Shown: piece by piece, positions 44,194 to 54,694 of the stretch
Numbering within the stretch: position 1 is the first letter of the stretch
Layout: the number at the start of each line of letters is the position of its first letter
Assembly: GCF_014217215.1 (NCBI RefSeq)
Contig: NZ_CP056080.1
Location: 1,178,001-1,242,000, forward strand
Direction: 5' to 3'
Origin: Rothia nasimurium
GTDB taxonomy: Bacteria; Actinomycetota; Actinomycetes; Actinomycetales; Micrococcaceae
DNA: 64,000 bases
Position numbers and translations under genes: made by a program
Notes under the pieces: generated by a model
Told to the model about the DNA's origin: nothing
Seen by the model: the letters and a program-made list of their open reading frames with translations, nothing else
The model's database searches: none

Positions 44194-47100
44194 ATGCCGA
44201 AGCGTAACGATCTCAACTCAATCCTCGTCATCGGTTCTGGCCCGATCGTCATTGGTCAGGCCGCCGAATTCGACTACTCGGGCACCCAGGCCCTGCGCGT
44301 TCTCAAAGAAGAAGGCGTGCGCGTCATTCTGGTCAACTCCAACCCGGCCACCATCATGACCGACCCCGAGTTCGCCGACGCAACCTACATCGAACCGATT
44401 ACCCCCGAGGTTATCGAAAAGATTATTGCCAAGGAAAAGCCCGACGCCATTCTGCCCACCCTCGGTGGCCAGACCGCCCTCAACGCGGCTATCTCCCTCG
44501 ATGAGCAGGGCATTCTCGACAAGTACGGCGTAGAGCTCATCGGCGCCAACATCGAAGCTATCAACCTGGGCGAAGACCGCGAAGCTTTCAAGGGCGTCGT
44601 TGAGCGCGCAGGCGGCGAATCTGCCCGCTCCGTCATCGTGCACACCATGGAAGAAGCCCTCGAAGCCGCCAAGGAACTGGGCTACCCCATGGTCGTGCGC
44701 CCCTCCTTCACCATGGGCGGCCTGGGCTCGGGCATGGCCTACAACGAAGAAGACCTACACCGCATCGCCGGTGCCGGCATCCAGTACAGTCCCACTAGCG
44801 AGGTCCTGCTCGAAGAATCCATCCTGGGCTGGAAGGAATACGAGCTGGAAATGATGCGAGATAAGAACGATAACGTGGTTGTAGTCTGCTCCATCGAAAA
44901 CTTCGACCCCGTGGGCGTACACACCGGTGACTCCATCACCGTAGCCCCCGCCCTCACCCTCACCGACTGCGAGTACCAGAAGCTTCGCGACATCGCCATC
45001 AACGTGATTCGCGAGGTCGGCGTAGACACCGGCGGCTGTAACATCCAGTTCGCCATCGACCCGGCAACCGGCCGCGTCATCGTTATCGAAATGAACCCCC
45101 GCGTGTCCCGCTCGTCCGCCCTGGCGTCTAAGGCAACCGGCTTCCCGATTGCAAAGATCGCCACCAAGCTCTCCCTGGGCTATACCCTAGACGAGATCCC
45201 CAACGACATCACCCAGAAGACCCCTGCCTCCTTCGAGCCCACCCTCGACTACGTCGTGGTCAAGGTTCCCCGCTTTGCCTTCGAGAAGTTCCCGGCAGCA
45301 GACCCCACCCTGACCACCACCATGAAATCAGTGGGCGAGGCCATGGCCCTGGGCCGCAACTTCACCGAAGCCCTGCAGAAGGCCATGCGCTCCATGGAGC
45401 AGAAGGGCTCAACCTTCCGCTTCGACAACCCCGAACTCGGTGTGGACGAGCTGGCCGCCCTGATTGAGCAGAGCAAGACCGCTACCACCGACCGTATTTT
45501 CCAGGTCCAGCGAGCCCTGCTGGCTGGTGCTACCGTCGAGCAGATGTACGAGGCAACCGCCATTGACCCCTGGTTCCTCGACCAGCTGGTGCTCCTCAAC
45601 GAGGTTGCCACAGAAATCGCCGCCTCTAAGACCCTGGACGAGCGCACCCTGCGCCTGGCTAAGCGACACGGTTTCTCCGACGCTCAGATCGGTGAGATCC
45701 TCGGCATGAGCGAGGCAGTAGTGCGCGGTATCCGGCATGCCCTGAACATCCGCCCCGTCTTCAAGACCGTCGACACCTGCGCCGCCGAGTTTGAGGCCTT
45801 CACCCCCTACCACTACTCTTCCTACGACCAGGAGGACGAAGTAGCCCACCACGAGAAGCCCTCAATCATGATTCTGGGCTCCGGCCCCAACCGTATCGGC
45901 CAGGGTATCGAGTTTGACTACTCCTGCGTCCACGCCTCCATGGTGCTGCGCGAGGCCGGCTACGAGACCGTCATGGTCAACTGCAACCCCGAGACCGTAT
46001 CAACCGACTACGACATCTCTACCCGCCTCTACTTCGAGCCCCTCACCCTGGAAGACGTGCTCGAAATCGTTGAGGCTGAGCGTCGTACAGGTGGCCTGCT
46101 AGGTGTCTTCGTGCAGCTCGGTGGCCAGACCCCGCTCAAGCTGGCCCAGGAACTCAAGGCCGCTGGCATCCCGATTCTGGGCACCTCACCCGAGGCTATC
46201 GACCTGGCTGAAGACCGCGGCGAATTCTCCCGCGTACTGGAAGAAGCCGGCCTGATTTCCCCCAAGAACGGCACCGCCTACACCTTCGAGAACGCCAAGA
46301 AGATTGCAGACGAAATCGGCTACCCCGTGCTGGTGCGCCCCTCCTACGTTCTGGGCGGACGCGGTATGGAGATTGTCTACTCTGAAGCTCAGCTGGCCCG
46401 CTACCTGGAAAACGCTACCGAGGTTTCACCCTCCCAGCCCGCTCTGATCGATAAGTTCCTTGAGGACGCCGTCGAAATCGACGTCGACGCCCTCTTTGAC
46501 GGTGAAGAGCTTTACCTGGGCGGCGTCATGGAGCACATCGAAGAGGCCGGTATTCACTCGGGCGACTCTGCCTGCACCCTACCCCCGATCACCCTGGGTC
46601 CGGACGTCATCGAGCAGGTCAAGGAGGCAACCTACAAGATTGCCGCCGGCGTGGGCGTACGCGGTCTGATCAACATTCAGTTCGCTGTAGCTTCTGAAAT
46701 TCTCTACGTGATTGAAGCTAACCCCCGCGCCTCTCGTACCGTTCCCTTTGTTTCGAAGGCAACCGGTGTGCAGATGGCTAAGGCTGCGGCCCTGATTGGT
46801 ACCGGCAAGACCATTGCAGATCTCAAGGCCGAAGGCTACCTGCCTGCCACCATGGACGGCGCCACCCTGCCCGCCGAAACCGCCATCGCAGTCAAGGAAG
46901 CTGTGCTGCCCTTCAGCCGCTTCCGCACCCCCGAGGGCATCGTGGTTGACTCCCTGCTCGGCCCCGAAATGCGCTCAACCGGTGAGGTTATGGGCCTGGA
47001 CCGCCACTTCGATACCGCTTTCGCTAAGGCTGAAGCATCTGCAGGTTCTAAGCTGCCGACCGAGGGTAAGGTCTTCGTTTCTGTAGCTAACCGCGACAAG

Positions 47101-47499
47101 CGCAACTCCATCATCTATGTGAAGATGCTGCAGCAGCTGGGCTTCGAGATTGTCTCCACCGGCGGTACCGCAGACGTTCTGCGCCGCAACGGGGTGGAGT
47201 CCCTGGTCGTCCCCAAGATTGCAGAAACCAAGGACGGGGAGCGCTCCATCGTTGATATGGTACGCGATGGCGACATCGACCTGATTTTCAACACCCCCTC
47301 CGGCGGTCAGGCTCGTGGCGATGGCTACGAGATCCGCGCTGCAGCCACCTCGGTAGGTTGCCCCGTGATGACTACCGTCTCTGAGTTTGGTGCAGCCGTT
47401 CAGGGTATTAACGCCCTGCGCGAATACAGCTGGGACGTCATGAGCCTGCAGGAACACGGCGCCTCCATTGAGGCTGCCCTGAAAGCTCGGGAGGCCTAA
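44194..47499 (+). CDS. carB: Carbamoyl-phosphate synthase large subunit
   Basis: The 1101-residue subunit makes carbamoyl phosphate from bicarbonate, ammonia and two ATP. The two homologous ATP-grasp halves start at [21 protein letters not shown] and [19 protein letters not shown], joined by the oligomerisation domain. The C-terminal MGS-like domain ([21 protein letters not shown]) is the usual site of allosteric control. Its stop overlaps the pyrF start by one base. Confidence 0.97.
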   Translation: MPKRNDLNSILVIGSGPIVIGQAAEFDYSGTQALRVLKEEGVRVILVNSNPATIMTDPEFADATYIEPITPEVIEKIIAKEKPDAILPTLGGQTALNAAISLDEQGILDKYGVELIGANIEAINLGEDREAFKGVVERAGGESARSVIVHTMEEALEAAKELGYPMVVRPSFTMGGLGSGMAYNEEDLHRIAGAGIQYSPTSEVLLEESILGWKEYELEMMRDKNDNVVVVCSIENFDPVGVHTGDSITVAPALTLTDCEYQKLRDIAINVIREVGVDTGGCNIQFAIDPATGRVIVIEMNPRVSRSSALASKATGFPIAKIATKLSLGYTLDEIPNDITQKTPASFEPTLDYVVVKVPRFAFEKFPAADPTLTTTMKSVGEAMALGRNFTEALQKAMRSMEQKGSTFRFDNPELGVDELAALIEQSKTATTDRIFQVQRALLAGATVEQMYEATAIDPWFLDQLVLLNEVATEIAASKTLDERTLRLAKRHGFSDAQIGEILGMSEAVVRGIRHALNIRPVFKTVDTCAAEFEAFTPYHYSSYDQEDEVAHHEKPSIMILGSGPNRIGQGIEFDYSCVHASMVLREAGYETVMVNCNPETVSTDYDISTRLYFEPLTLEDVLEIVEAERRTGGLLGVFVQLGGQTPLKLAQELKAAGIPILGTSPEAIDLAEDRGEFSRVLEEAGLISPKNGTAYTFENAKKIADEIGYPVLVRPSYVLGGRGMEIVYSEAQLARYLENATEVSPSQPALIDKFLEDAVEIDVDALFDGEELYLGGVMEHIEEAGIHSGDSACTLPPITLGPDVIEQVKEATYKIAAGVGVRGLINIQFAVASEILYVIEANPRASRTVPFVSKATGVQMAKAAALIGTGKTIADLKAEGYLPATMDGATLPAETAIAVKEAVLPFSRFRTPEGIVVDSLLGPEMRSTGEVMGLDRHFDTAFAKAEASAGSKLPTEGKVFVSVANRDKRNSIIYVKMLQQLGFEIVSTGGTADVLRRNGVESLVVPKIAETKDGERSIVDMVRDGDIDLIFNTPSGGQARGDGYEIRAAATSVGCPVMTTVSEFGAAVQGINALREYSWDVMSLQEHGASIEAALKAREA

Positions 47500-48341
47500 T
47501 GTCGCGCGGTTTTGGTGATCGCCTGGCTGCGGCCATGGGGGAGAAGGGCCCCCTCTGCGTGGGCATTGACCCCCACCCCGCCCTGCTCGATGCCTGGGGG
47601 CTGCCCGACACCGCGTCGTCCTTAACCACCTTTGCCTCGACCGTGCTTGAGGCCTGCGGTCGGGTAGCCGCAGCCCTTAAGCCCCAGGTGGCGCTCTTTG
47701 AGCGCCACGGTTCGGCGGGTCTTGCTGCCCTCGAGCAGCTGCAGCGGGATGCTGCGGACGCCGGTGTTCTGGTTGTTGCCGACGCCAAGCGCGGCGATAT
47801 CGGCTCGACCATGGCAGCTTATGCAGACGCCTGGCTGGGGGAGACCTCAGCCTTGGGCACCGATTCAGTGACCCTGAGCCCCTACCTGGGATTTGAGTCT
47901 CTGCGCCCGGCCCTTGACCTTGCTGACCGCAATGACCGGGGCACCTTCGTGCTGGCGCTGACCTCGAACCCCGAGGGGCAGACCGTGCAGCATGTCGGCG
48001 GTACCTCATCTGTTGCCGCATCGATCATCGCCTCAGCCCGTGCCGAGAACGACCAGCGTCAGTGGGAGGCCATGGGGCCCTGCGGGCTGGTTGTAGGCGC
48101 AACCGTCGCTGATGCCCTGCAGAAGCTAGAGATTGACCTCTCGACCTTCAACGGGCCCATTCTGGCACCGGGTTTCGGCGCCCAAGGAGCTACGGCACAC
48201 GACCTCTATACCGTTTTTGCCGGTATCGAGAACCAGGTGCTGGTGAACTCGAGTCGAGGCGTGCTGGCAGCGGGGCCGTCGACTCAAGGGCTACGTCAGG
48301 CGGCTGAAAAGGCTCGTGACGAGCTTCTAAACGCCCGGTAG
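47499..48341 (+). CDS. pyrF: Orotidine 5'-phosphate decarboxylase, type 2
   Basis: The 280-residue enzyme makes UMP, the last step of the pathway and the signal read by PyrR. The catalytic motif VVADAKRGDIGSTMAAYA and early CVGIDPHPALL identify the actinobacterial type 2 family. It overlaps carB by 1 nt (TAATG). pyrD and pyrE are not in the window. A strong terminator ends the operon. Confidence 0.95.
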   Translation: MSRGFGDRLAAAMGEKGPLCVGIDPHPALLDAWGLPDTASSLTTFASTVLEACGRVAAALKPQVALFERHGSAGLAALEQLQRDAADAGVLVVADAKRGDIGSTMAAYADAWLGETSALGTDSVTLSPYLGFESLRPALDLADRNDRGTFVLALTSNPEGQTVQHVGGTSSVAASIIASARAENDQRQWEAMGPCGLVVGATVADALQKLEIDLSTFNGPILAPGFGAQGATAHDLYTVFAGIENQVLVNSSRGVLAAGPSTQGLRQAAEKARDELLNAR

Positions 48342-48353
48342 AGTCTAGACCAA

Positions 48354-48397
48354 CAAAAATGGTGGGAGTTTGAAACAAATTCCCACCATTTTTGTTT
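48354..48397 (+). terminator. Intrinsic terminator of the pyr operon
   Basis: CAAAAATGGTGGGA (48354-48367) pairs perfectly with TCCCACCATTTTTG (48381-48394) over a 13-nt loop, followed by TTT. Confidence 0.85.
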
Positions 48398-48580
48398 AAA
48401 ACAAGGTTACCGACGGGTAACTATCTTCCATAACCGTTTCTGACATGCTATTTTGTAATTGTTGGTTCGCAAATAGATAAGCAAGAACCCCCAAGAATGA
48501 GCAAAGCTGCTCGGTTGCTTGTTTATTCCAACACACCCCACCCCTGCCCTATAGGCATCTCGCACAGAAGGACAACGATT

Positions 48581-48895
48581 ATGCCTCTTCAGCCCCTCAC
48601 CGAAGAACAGCGCGCCGCCGCCCGCGAAAAGGCCAAGAAGGCCCGCGTCACCCGCGCCGAAATCAAGGACGCTGTAAAGAACAAGCAGATTACTATTGCA
48701 GAAGTTCTTAAGCGCGCCGAAACCGACGAAGCAGTCGCTAGACTGAAGGTAACCGACCTGCTCACCTCCCTGCCGGGTGTGGGTGAGGTTCGTACCGAGA
48801 ACATTTTGAAGGAACTGAACATTGCTGCGTCCCGCCGTCTGCGTGGTCTTGGTATCCACCAGCGCAAGGCACTCATCAATCTTCTCGACCGATAA
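48581..48895 (+). CDS. mihF: Integration host factor, actinobacterial type (mIHF)
   Basis: The 104-residue nucleoid-associated protein bends DNA and is essential in mycobacteria. The long basic N-terminal helix ([19 protein letters not shown]) is followed by the helix-two-turn-helix domain ([22 protein letters not shown]) and [17 protein letters not shown] 48581 follows AAGGA with 8-nt spacing; an earlier in-frame ATG (48497) is not preferred. The ~180-bp AT-rich leader upstream holds a weak promoter-like pair (TTGTAA 48453-48458, TAGATA 48474-48479). gmk follows after 8 nt. Confidence 0.94.
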   Translation: MPLQPLTEEQRAAAREKAKKARVTRAEIKDAVKNKQITIAEVLKRAETDEAVARLKVTDLLTSLPGVGEVRTENILKELNIAASRRLRGLGIHQRKALINLLDR

Positions 48896-48903
48896 GGGAA
48901 ACC

Positions 48904-49479
48904 ATGGCTGAACAGACCGCCGCACCTAAACTGACCGTGCTAGCTGGCCCCACCGCCGTTGGCAAGGGAACCGTTTCTGCTTACATTCGTGAGCACTACC
49001 CAGAGGTGTGGTTCTCTGTCTCCGCCACCACCCGCGACCCTCGCCCGGGCGAAGAGGACGGCGTGCATTATTACTTCGTCTCAGACGAAGAGTTTGAGTC
49101 GATGGTAGAGAACCGCCAGATGCTGGAATGGGCCACCGTGCACAACTCCTACAAGTACGGCACGATTCGCTCCATGGTGCAGAAGCAGCTAGACGCCGGT
49201 AAGCACGTGCTACTTGAAATCGACCTGCAGGGCGCCCGCCAAGTGCGCAACGCAATGCCCGAAGCGCAGCTCATTTTCTTGGCTCCTCCCAGCTGGGACG
49301 AACTGGTTTCCCGCCTTATTGGTCGAGGAACTGAGTCACCGCAGGAGCAGGAGGCCCGCCTCGACACCGCCAAGATTGAGCTGGCTGCTGAGCCCGAGTT
49401 TGATTACACCGTCATCAACGAAACCGTGGCAGAAGCGGCGGAAGAAATCGTGCGCCTCATGGGTGCCCACCGCAAGTAA
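48904..49479 (+). CDS. gmk: Guanylate kinase
   Basis: The 191-residue kinase phosphorylates GMP to GDP. P-loop [19 protein letters not shown]-binding [20 protein letters not shown] and [12 protein letters not shown] are present. Note the P-loop reads GPTAVGKG, typical of actinobacterial Gmk. It is in operon with mihF, with a terminator after it. Confidence 0.95.
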   Translation: MAEQTAAPKLTVLAGPTAVGKGTVSAYIREHYPEVWFSVSATTRDPRPGEEDGVHYYFVSDEEFESMVENRQMLEWATVHNSYKYGTIRSMVQKQLDAGKHVLLEIDLQGARQVRNAMPEAQLIFLAPPSWDELVSRLIGRGTESPQEQEARLDTAKIELAAEPEFDYTVINETVAEAAEEIVRLMGAHRK

Positions 49480-49494
49480 GCCAGGGAGTCGCTA

Positions 49495-49539
49495 GGGCGG
49501 CGGTTTAGGGGAATATCACCCCTGCACCGCCGCCCTTTT
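49495..49539 (+). terminator. Intrinsic terminator after gmk
   Basis: GGGCGGCGGT (49495-49504) pairs perfectly with ACCGCCGCCC (49526-49535), an inner AGGGG/CCCCT arm extends the fold, and TTTT follows. Confidence 0.8.
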
Positions 49540-49634
49540 GCGTGACAAAAAAACGGTTGACCGATAGTATAGGTAGAGTTTTATGCCACCGGTAGACCCG
49601 GTGGTGAGCAAGCACAGTCAAGATGGAGTCTTAC

Positions 49635-50021
49635 GTGGCAAACGCACACAACGATGAAGGTATCATCAATCCCAGCGCAGACGCTCTGATCCAAAAAGCT
49701 GAGTCGAAGTACGGTCTGGTGATTTTTGGTGCTCGCCGTGCTCGCCAGATTAACGCCTACTACTCACAGCTTCACGAGAACCTGTACGATCACGTAGGCC
49801 CCCTGGTAGATTCTGAGCCCAACGAGAAGTCGCTCTCTGTGGCTATGCGTGAAATCAACGAAGGCCTGATTGAGGCCCGCCATATTACTGATGGCCAGTT
49901 CGATGAAAATGGCACCCTGCTGCACGAGGATGAGCCCAGCGCCTTCCTGGCCGGTGGCGACTTCTACATCGACGAGCCCTTCGTCGAATACGTCGACGCT
50001 GAAGATGCAGATCAGGCCTAA
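49635..50021 (+). CDS. rpoZ: RNA polymerase omega subunit
   Basis: Omega assists assembly of RNA polymerase. The N-terminal [39 protein letters not shown] carries the conserved omega core; the tail is acidic and longer than in E. coli. I prefer the GTG at 49635 because GGAG lies 6 nt upstream (inside the codons of an in-frame ATG at 49623); starting at 49623 would add four residues. A TTGACC at 49557-49562 may belong to its promoter. Confidence 0.9.
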   Translation: MANAHNDEGIINPSADALIQKAESKYGLVIFGARRARQINAYYSQLHENLYDHVGPLVDSEPNEKSLSVAMREINEGLIEARHITDGQFDENGTLLHEDEPSAFLAGGDFYIDEPFVEYVDAEDADQA

Positions 50022-50034
50022 TCTGCAGTAGCTC

Positions 50035-51333
50035 ATGCGAGTTGTTATTGGCATTGGAGGGGGCATTGCTGCCTATAAGGCGGCAATGCTCCTTCGTCTT
50101 TTTGGTAAGGCCGGGCACGAGGTTATTGCGGTGCCCACCGAGGCTGCCCTCAAGTTTGTGGGGCAGCCTACTCTTGAAGCCCTGAGCGGTAACCCGGTGT
50201 CGGTGGACGTCTTTGAGCGGGTTCCCGAGGTCAATCACGTGCGGCAGGCTGAGCAGGCTGACGCTGTAATCGTTGCCCCGGCGACAGCCGACCTCATGGC
50301 CCGTTTAGCGGCTGGGCGGGCTAACGACCTGCTGACCGCAACCGTGCTGACCACTCACGCCCCGGTCATTTTAGCGCCGGCGATGCACACCCAGATGTGG
50401 GAGCACCCGGCTACCCAGGCCAACGTAGCGACCCTGAAATCATACGGCTACCACGTCATCGAGCCTGCCGTGGGCCGTCTGACCGGCCCCGACTCCGGTG
50501 TGGGGCGCCTGCCTGAACCCGAGGATATCTATGCCCAGGCCCTAGCCCTTTTGGGCTGGAATCAGGACGCCGCGGGGGAGGGTCAGTCGGTTGAGGCAGG
50601 TGGGCTGCCCCTAGCTGGGCAGCGACTGCTCATTACAGCCGGCGGTACCCGCGAAGCCCTTGATCCGGTGCGCTTCTTGGGCAACCGGTCCTCGGGCAAG
50701 CAGGGCATCGCCCTTGCTACTGCTGCTACCGAGCTCGGCGCCCAGGTACACCTCATTGCAGCTCATGTGGAGGTTGAGATACCGGGTAACTTCCACCGGG
50801 TCACCCGGGTATCGAGTGCCCTGCAGCTACGCGAAGCCGTGTTTGAGCACCTGGCAGCCACCGACGTCCTGATTATGACCGCGGCGGTGGCCGACTTCAG
50901 GCCGGCAGAGTACGCGGAGGCCAAGATTAAAAAGACGGACGACCCCGGACAGGACCCCGTGATTAGGCTGGTACGCAACCCCGACGTCCTCAAAGAAGCC
51001 GTGCTCTACCGCGAGGAAAACCCGCAGCGAGCACCCCACACCATCGTTGGTTTTGCCGCCGAGACCGGGGATGCCACCACCAGCACACTCGACTACGGCC
51101 GCGCCAAGCTGGCGCGCAAGGGCTGCGACTACCTGGCGGTGAACACCGTGAGCGAAACACAGGGATTTGGGGCAGATAGCAACACTATTACCCTGCTCTC
51201 GGGCCACAATGACCGCGAGGTAACTCTCCAGGGCAGCAAGCTCGACGTCTCCCGCGCAATACTTCGTCATATAGCGCAAGAATTCAACAATCATTCACCA
51301 AGTAGCCCTACCGGGCCGAGAGAAGTACAGTAA
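50035..51333 (+). CDS. coaBC: Bifunctional CoaBC (PPC decarboxylase / PPC synthetase)
   Basis: The 432-residue enzyme makes 4'-phosphopantetheine in coenzyme A synthesis. The flavoprotein decarboxylase half has the N-terminal [14 protein letters not shown], the catalytic His in VNHVRQAE, and APAMHTQMW where E. coli Dfp has PxMNxxMW. The synthetase half carries [28 protein letters not shown] and [10 protein letters not shown]. There is no Shine-Dalgarno; TAATCT (50019-50024) lies 10 nt before the ATG. Confidence 0.94.
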   Translation: MRVVIGIGGGIAAYKAAMLLRLFGKAGHEVIAVPTEAALKFVGQPTLEALSGNPVSVDVFERVPEVNHVRQAEQADAVIVAPATADLMARLAAGRANDLLTATVLTTHAPVILAPAMHTQMWEHPATQANVATLKSYGYHVIEPAVGRLTGPDSGVGRLPEPEDIYAQALALLGWNQDAAGEGQSVEAGGLPLAGQRLLITAGGTREALDPVRFLGNRSSGKQGIALATAATELGAQVHLIAAHVEVEIPGNFHRVTRVSSALQLREAVFEHLAATDVLIMTAAVADFRPAEYAEAKIKKTDDPGQDPVIRLVRNPDVLKEAVLYREENPQRAPHTIVGFAAETGDATTSTLDYGRAKLARKGCDYLAVNTVSETQGFGADSNTITLLSGHNDREVTLQGSKLDVSRAILRHIAQEFNNHSPSSPTGPREVQ

Positions 51334-51338
51334 AAACC

Positions 51339-52544
51339 GTGACTGAAAATAATCATCTTCGTTTATTCACCAGTGAGTCCGTGACCGAGGGCCACCCCGA
51401 CAAGATTTGTGACCAGATTTCTGACTCAATCCTGGACGCTCTGCTGACCGTTGACCCGCTCTCAAACGTAGCGGTTGAAACCCTGGTCACCACCGGCCAG
51501 GTGCACGTAGCGGGTGAGGTGACCACCAACGGTTACGTCGACATCCCCAGCATTGTGCGCAAGACTATCCTCAACATCGGCTACAACTCATCTACCCACG
51601 GCTTCGACGGCGAATTCTGTGGCGTGTCTGTATCGATTGGCGAGCAGTCACCCGACATTAACTCGGGTGTTTACAACTCCCTCGAAGCCCGCCAGGGCAC
51701 CGCAGCCGACGATCTGGACCGCCAGGGTGCAGGCGACCAGGGCATCATGTTCGGTTACGCCACCAATGAGACCGAAGTGCTCATGCCCGCCCCCATTTAC
51801 GTTGCCCACCGCCTGGCTGAGCAGCTGACCAAGGTACGTAAGGACGGCACCCTGCCCAACTTGCGCCCCGACGGTAAGACCCAGGTCACCTTGGGCTACG
51901 ACGAGAACTTCAAGCCTGTCATGATTGATACCGTTGTGGTCTCAACCCAGCACACCGCAGACTACGATCTCGACCAGCTTGCAGCCGATATTCAGCAGCA
52001 CGTGATTGAGCCGGTTCTGGCCAGCTTCGACTTTGACTCGTCTCAGGCCAAGTTCATCATCAACCCCGCAGGTCGCTTCGTTCAGGGTGGCCCCGTGGGC
52101 GATGCCGGTCTGACCGGCCGCAAGATTATTGTGGATACCTACGGTGGCATGGCCCGCCACGGTGGCGGTGCCTTCTCGGGTAAGGACCCCTCTAAGGTTG
52201 ACCGTTCTGCCGCCTACGCCATGCGCTGGGTTGCCAAGAACATCGTTGCTGCCGGTCTCGCCGACCGTGCCGAGGTTCAGGTCGCCTATGCTATTGGTCA
52301 GGCTGCACCTGTCGGTATCTACGTTGAAACCTTCGGCACCGAAAAGGTCGAAATCTTCAAGATTGAACAGGCTATCCGCGAGGTCTTCGACCTGCGCCCG
52401 CTGGCCATCATTCGCGACCTGGAGCTGCGCCGTCCTATCTACGCCAAGACCGCAGCCAACGGCCACTTCGGCCGCGAAGAGCGCGAGTTCACCTGGGAAC
52501 GCACCAACCGCGTCAGCGAGCTTAAGGCGGCTGTAGGCCTCTAA
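51339..52544 (+). CDS. metK: S-adenosylmethionine synthetase
   Basis: The 401-residue enzyme makes SAM from methionine and [34 protein letters not shown], and the P-loop-like [19 protein letters not shown] are diagnostic. GTG start 5 nt after coaBC, so the two are likely co-transcribed. I see no SAM riboswitch. Confidence 0.97.
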   Translation: MTENNHLRLFTSESVTEGHPDKICDQISDSILDALLTVDPLSNVAVETLVTTGQVHVAGEVTTNGYVDIPSIVRKTILNIGYNSSTHGFDGEFCGVSVSIGEQSPDINSGVYNSLEARQGTAADDLDRQGAGDQGIMFGYATNETEVLMPAPIYVAHRLAEQLTKVRKDGTLPNLRPDGKTQVTLGYDENFKPVMIDTVVVSTQHTADYDLDQLAADIQQHVIEPVLASFDFDSSQAKFIINPAGRFVQGGPVGDAGLTGRKIIVDTYGGMARHGGGAFSGKDPSKVDRSAAYAMRWVAKNIVAAGLADRAEVQVAYAIGQAAPVGIYVETFGTEKVEIFKIEQAIREVFDLRPLAIIRDLELRRPIYAKTAANGHFGREEREFTWERTNRVSELKAAVGL

Positions 52545-52546
52545 GC

Positions 52547-52552
52547 TAAAAT
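52547..52552 (+). promoter_or_regulatory. Putative -10 element for a leaderless priA transcript
   Basis: TAAAAT overlaps the region just after the metK stop and ends 6 nt before the priA ATG (52559), with no Shine-Dalgarno and no clear -35. Confidence 0.3.
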
Positions 52553-52558
52553 GTCTGT

Positions 52559-54643
52559 ATGACAACGGCACCCACCCCCGAATCCCTGCAACCTGATTTG
52601 TTGCAGGGATTCGATATACCCGATGCGCACCTGGTCGGCTCCACAGCAGCCGAGGACGCTGCGGTGCAGCTGCCGATTGCCCGCGTGCACATCGATACCC
52701 ACGTGCCCCACCTCGATAGGCTCTTTGACTACCGGGTGCCAGCAGCTCTTGATGAAGAGGCCCAGCCCGGGGTACGGGTGAGGGTTAAGTTCGGGGGAAG
52801 AGAGGTCACCGGCTGGCTGCGGGAGCGGGTAGAACATTCGGACGCCCCCGCCCGCCTGGTACCCCTGCACAAGGTGATTTCGCCCCTGCCTGTTGTTACC
52901 CCTGAAGTCTTCGAGTTAGCTGACGCCCTAGCGGAGCGCTACGCGGGGCTGGTGCCCGATGTGCTCCGCCTGGCTGTACCCCCACGGGTCGCTAGCGTTG
53001 AGAAAGCTTTTATAGAGGCCGAAGACCCGGCTGAAGCGCCCACTCCAGATTGCCCCGACCTCACCGGCTTTACCGACTACGCCCAGGGGGCTGAGTTCTG
53101 TGAGGACCTGCTTGCCGGGCATCAGGCCCGGGCGGTGTTGGCCGTGCTGCCCTCCCACCCTGAACGGAGCTGGGAGCAGCTGCTGGCGTCCGCCTTGGTA
53201 GCTACCGCCTCCACCGGCAGGGGAGCCCTAGCCGTGGTGCCAGACCATAAGAGCCTTGACCGGCTCACAGCCGCCCTCGAAGAGCTTGTAGACGAGAGCG
53301 CCTTCGTGCGGTTGACCGCCAACGATAAGCCCACCCCCCGCTACCGCAGTTATCTGAAAGCCCAAAGCGGCCAGGTGCGTATTGTGATCGGTACTCGTTC
53401 AGCCGCCTACGCTCCCGTAGCCAACCTGGGTCTGGTGGCCTGCTGGGACGACGGGGACTCTTCCCTGGTTGAGCAGCGGGCCCCCTACTGCCAGGCCCGT
53501 GACGTGCTTCTACTGCGGGCCACCCACGAAAAGACAGCGGCCCTCTTCATGGGCTATGCGGTCTCTAGCGAGGCTGCCCGCCTGGTCCGCACCCGCTGGG
53601 CTAGCTTCCTGGGGGCGGATAGAGCCCTGGTCAGGTCTTTTACTCCCCGGGTCATGCCCACCGGCGATGACTATCAGCTTGCCCGCGACCCCCTGGCAGC
53701 TATTGCCCGCATACCCCACCAGGCTTTCGCCGTAGCCAAGGACGCCCTCGCTACGGGGCCCGTGCTGATCCAGGTGGCCCGTGCCGGCTACATCCCCGCC
53801 CTGGCCTGCCAGCGCTGCCGCATGCCCGCCCGCTGCGATAACTGTCGCGGCCCCCTGACCCAGCCCGCCGGGGGAAGTGCCCCCCAGTGCGGCTGGTGCG
53901 GCCACCTGGCCCACCACTGGCACTGTCTCGACTGCGGGTATAACCGCTGGCGTACCGGTATCGCAGGCGCCCTCCGAACCGCAGAAGAACTGGGTCGGGC
54001 ATTCCCAGGCGTCCCGGTGATCACCTCCAGCGGCGAGAACATCAAAACCAGTATCGGCCCAGAACCGGCCCTGGTCATCGCCACCCCCGGTGGCGAACCG
54101 GTAGCTGAGGGCGGTTATGCCGCCGCCCTGCTGCTTGATGCCGACCGGATGCTTCAGTTCGATTCCCTGCGCGCCCCTGAAACCGCCCTTCGGCGCTGGT
54201 TGAACGCGGCAGCCCTGGTGCGCTCCTTTGCCGTGGGCGGCCGTGTCGTCACCACGGCCAGTCCCTCCGCGGCTCTCGAAGCTCTGGTGCGCTGGGACCC
54301 CATGGGCTTTGCCCTCTGGGAAATGGATGAGCGTGCCGAGATTGGCCTGCCCCCGGCCGTCCGCACCGCCGCCATTACCGGTAGTGAGCGTGCAGTGCAG
54401 GTCTTTTTGGAGGCTATTACCCTGCCCGATGAGGCCCGCGTCAACGGCCCCATGCCCCTGGCCGATTCAACCGGCTACTACGAGGGGGAGGCCGACAGCG
54501 ACCTCTATCGAGCCATTATCTTCTTCCCCTACGCAGTGGGAGCCAAGCTCACCCATCACCTGCGCTCCATCAAGGCCTCGCTAGCTGCCCTGAAAAAGAG
54601 CGAGCCCGTGCAGATACGCTGCGACGGGCTCGATATTCTCTAG
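52559..54643 (+). CDS. priA: Primosomal protein N' (PriA), actinobacterial type lacking helicase motifs
   Basis: The 694-residue protein shares the PriA 3'-DNA-binding domain (VHIDTHVPHLDRLFDYRVPA, residues about 43-62) and the zinc domain with four CxxC-like pairs (CQRCRMPARCDNC, CGWC, CLDC). No Walker A GxGKT is visible, as is typical of actinobacterial PriA, so helicase activity is doubtful. About 42 N-terminal residues ahead of the conserved start are variable, and their DNA contains a perfect 14-bp inverted repeat (52579-52613); a downstream start is possible. Its last codons overlap a terminator hairpin. Confidence 0.88.
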   Translation: MTTAPTPESLQPDLLQGFDIPDAHLVGSTAAEDAAVQLPIARVHIDTHVPHLDRLFDYRVPAALDEEAQPGVRVRVKFGGREVTGWLRERVEHSDAPARLVPLHKVISPLPVVTPEVFELADALAERYAGLVPDVLRLAVPPRVASVEKAFIEAEDPAEAPTPDCPDLTGFTDYAQGAEFCEDLLAGHQARAVLAVLPSHPERSWEQLLASALVATASTGRGALAVVPDHKSLDRLTAALEELVDESAFVRLTANDKPTPRYRSYLKAQSGQVRIVIGTRSAAYAPVANLGLVACWDDGDSSLVEQRAPYCQARDVLLLRATHEKTAALFMGYAVSSEAARLVRTRWASFLGADRALVRSFTPRVMPTGDDYQLARDPLAAIARIPHQAFAVAKDALATGPVLIQVARAGYIPALACQRCRMPARCDNCRGPLTQPAGGSAPQCGWCGHLAHHWHCLDCGYNRWRTGIAGALRTAEELGRAFPGVPVITSSGENIKTSIGPEPALVIATPGGEPVAEGGYAAALLLDADRMLQFDSLRAPETALRRWLNAAALVRSFAVGGRVVTTASPSAALEALVRWDPMGFALWEMDERAEIGLPPAVRTAAITGSERAVQVFLEAITLPDEARVNGPMPLADSTGYYEGEADSDLYRAIIFFPYAVGAKLTHHLRSIKASLAALKKSEPVQIRCDGLDIL
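54594..54632 (-). terminator. Terminator for the minus-strand GT/hydrolase genes, inside the priA 3' end
   Basis: CGAGCCCGTGCAG (54601-54613) pairs with CTGC-G-ACGGGCTCG (54619-54632) with one bulge. Read on the minus strand it is followed by CTCTTTTTC, a good T-run. On the plus strand it lies within the last codons of priA. Confidence 0.6.
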
Positions 54644-54694
54644 GTCTGCCCAGTGCCTGGGTAGCGGGGGCAAGTGCCCGGGGTGGCTAGACTT

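Noticed and set aside
51280-51338. SAM riboswitch upstream of metK
   Set aside because: Only 5 nt separate coaBC and metK, and the preceding coding sequence shows no SAM-riboswitch core.
52559-54643. PriA that has lost its helicase domain
   Set aside because: Absence of visible Walker motifs is the normal state for actinobacterial PriA, so it is not a lesion or novelty.
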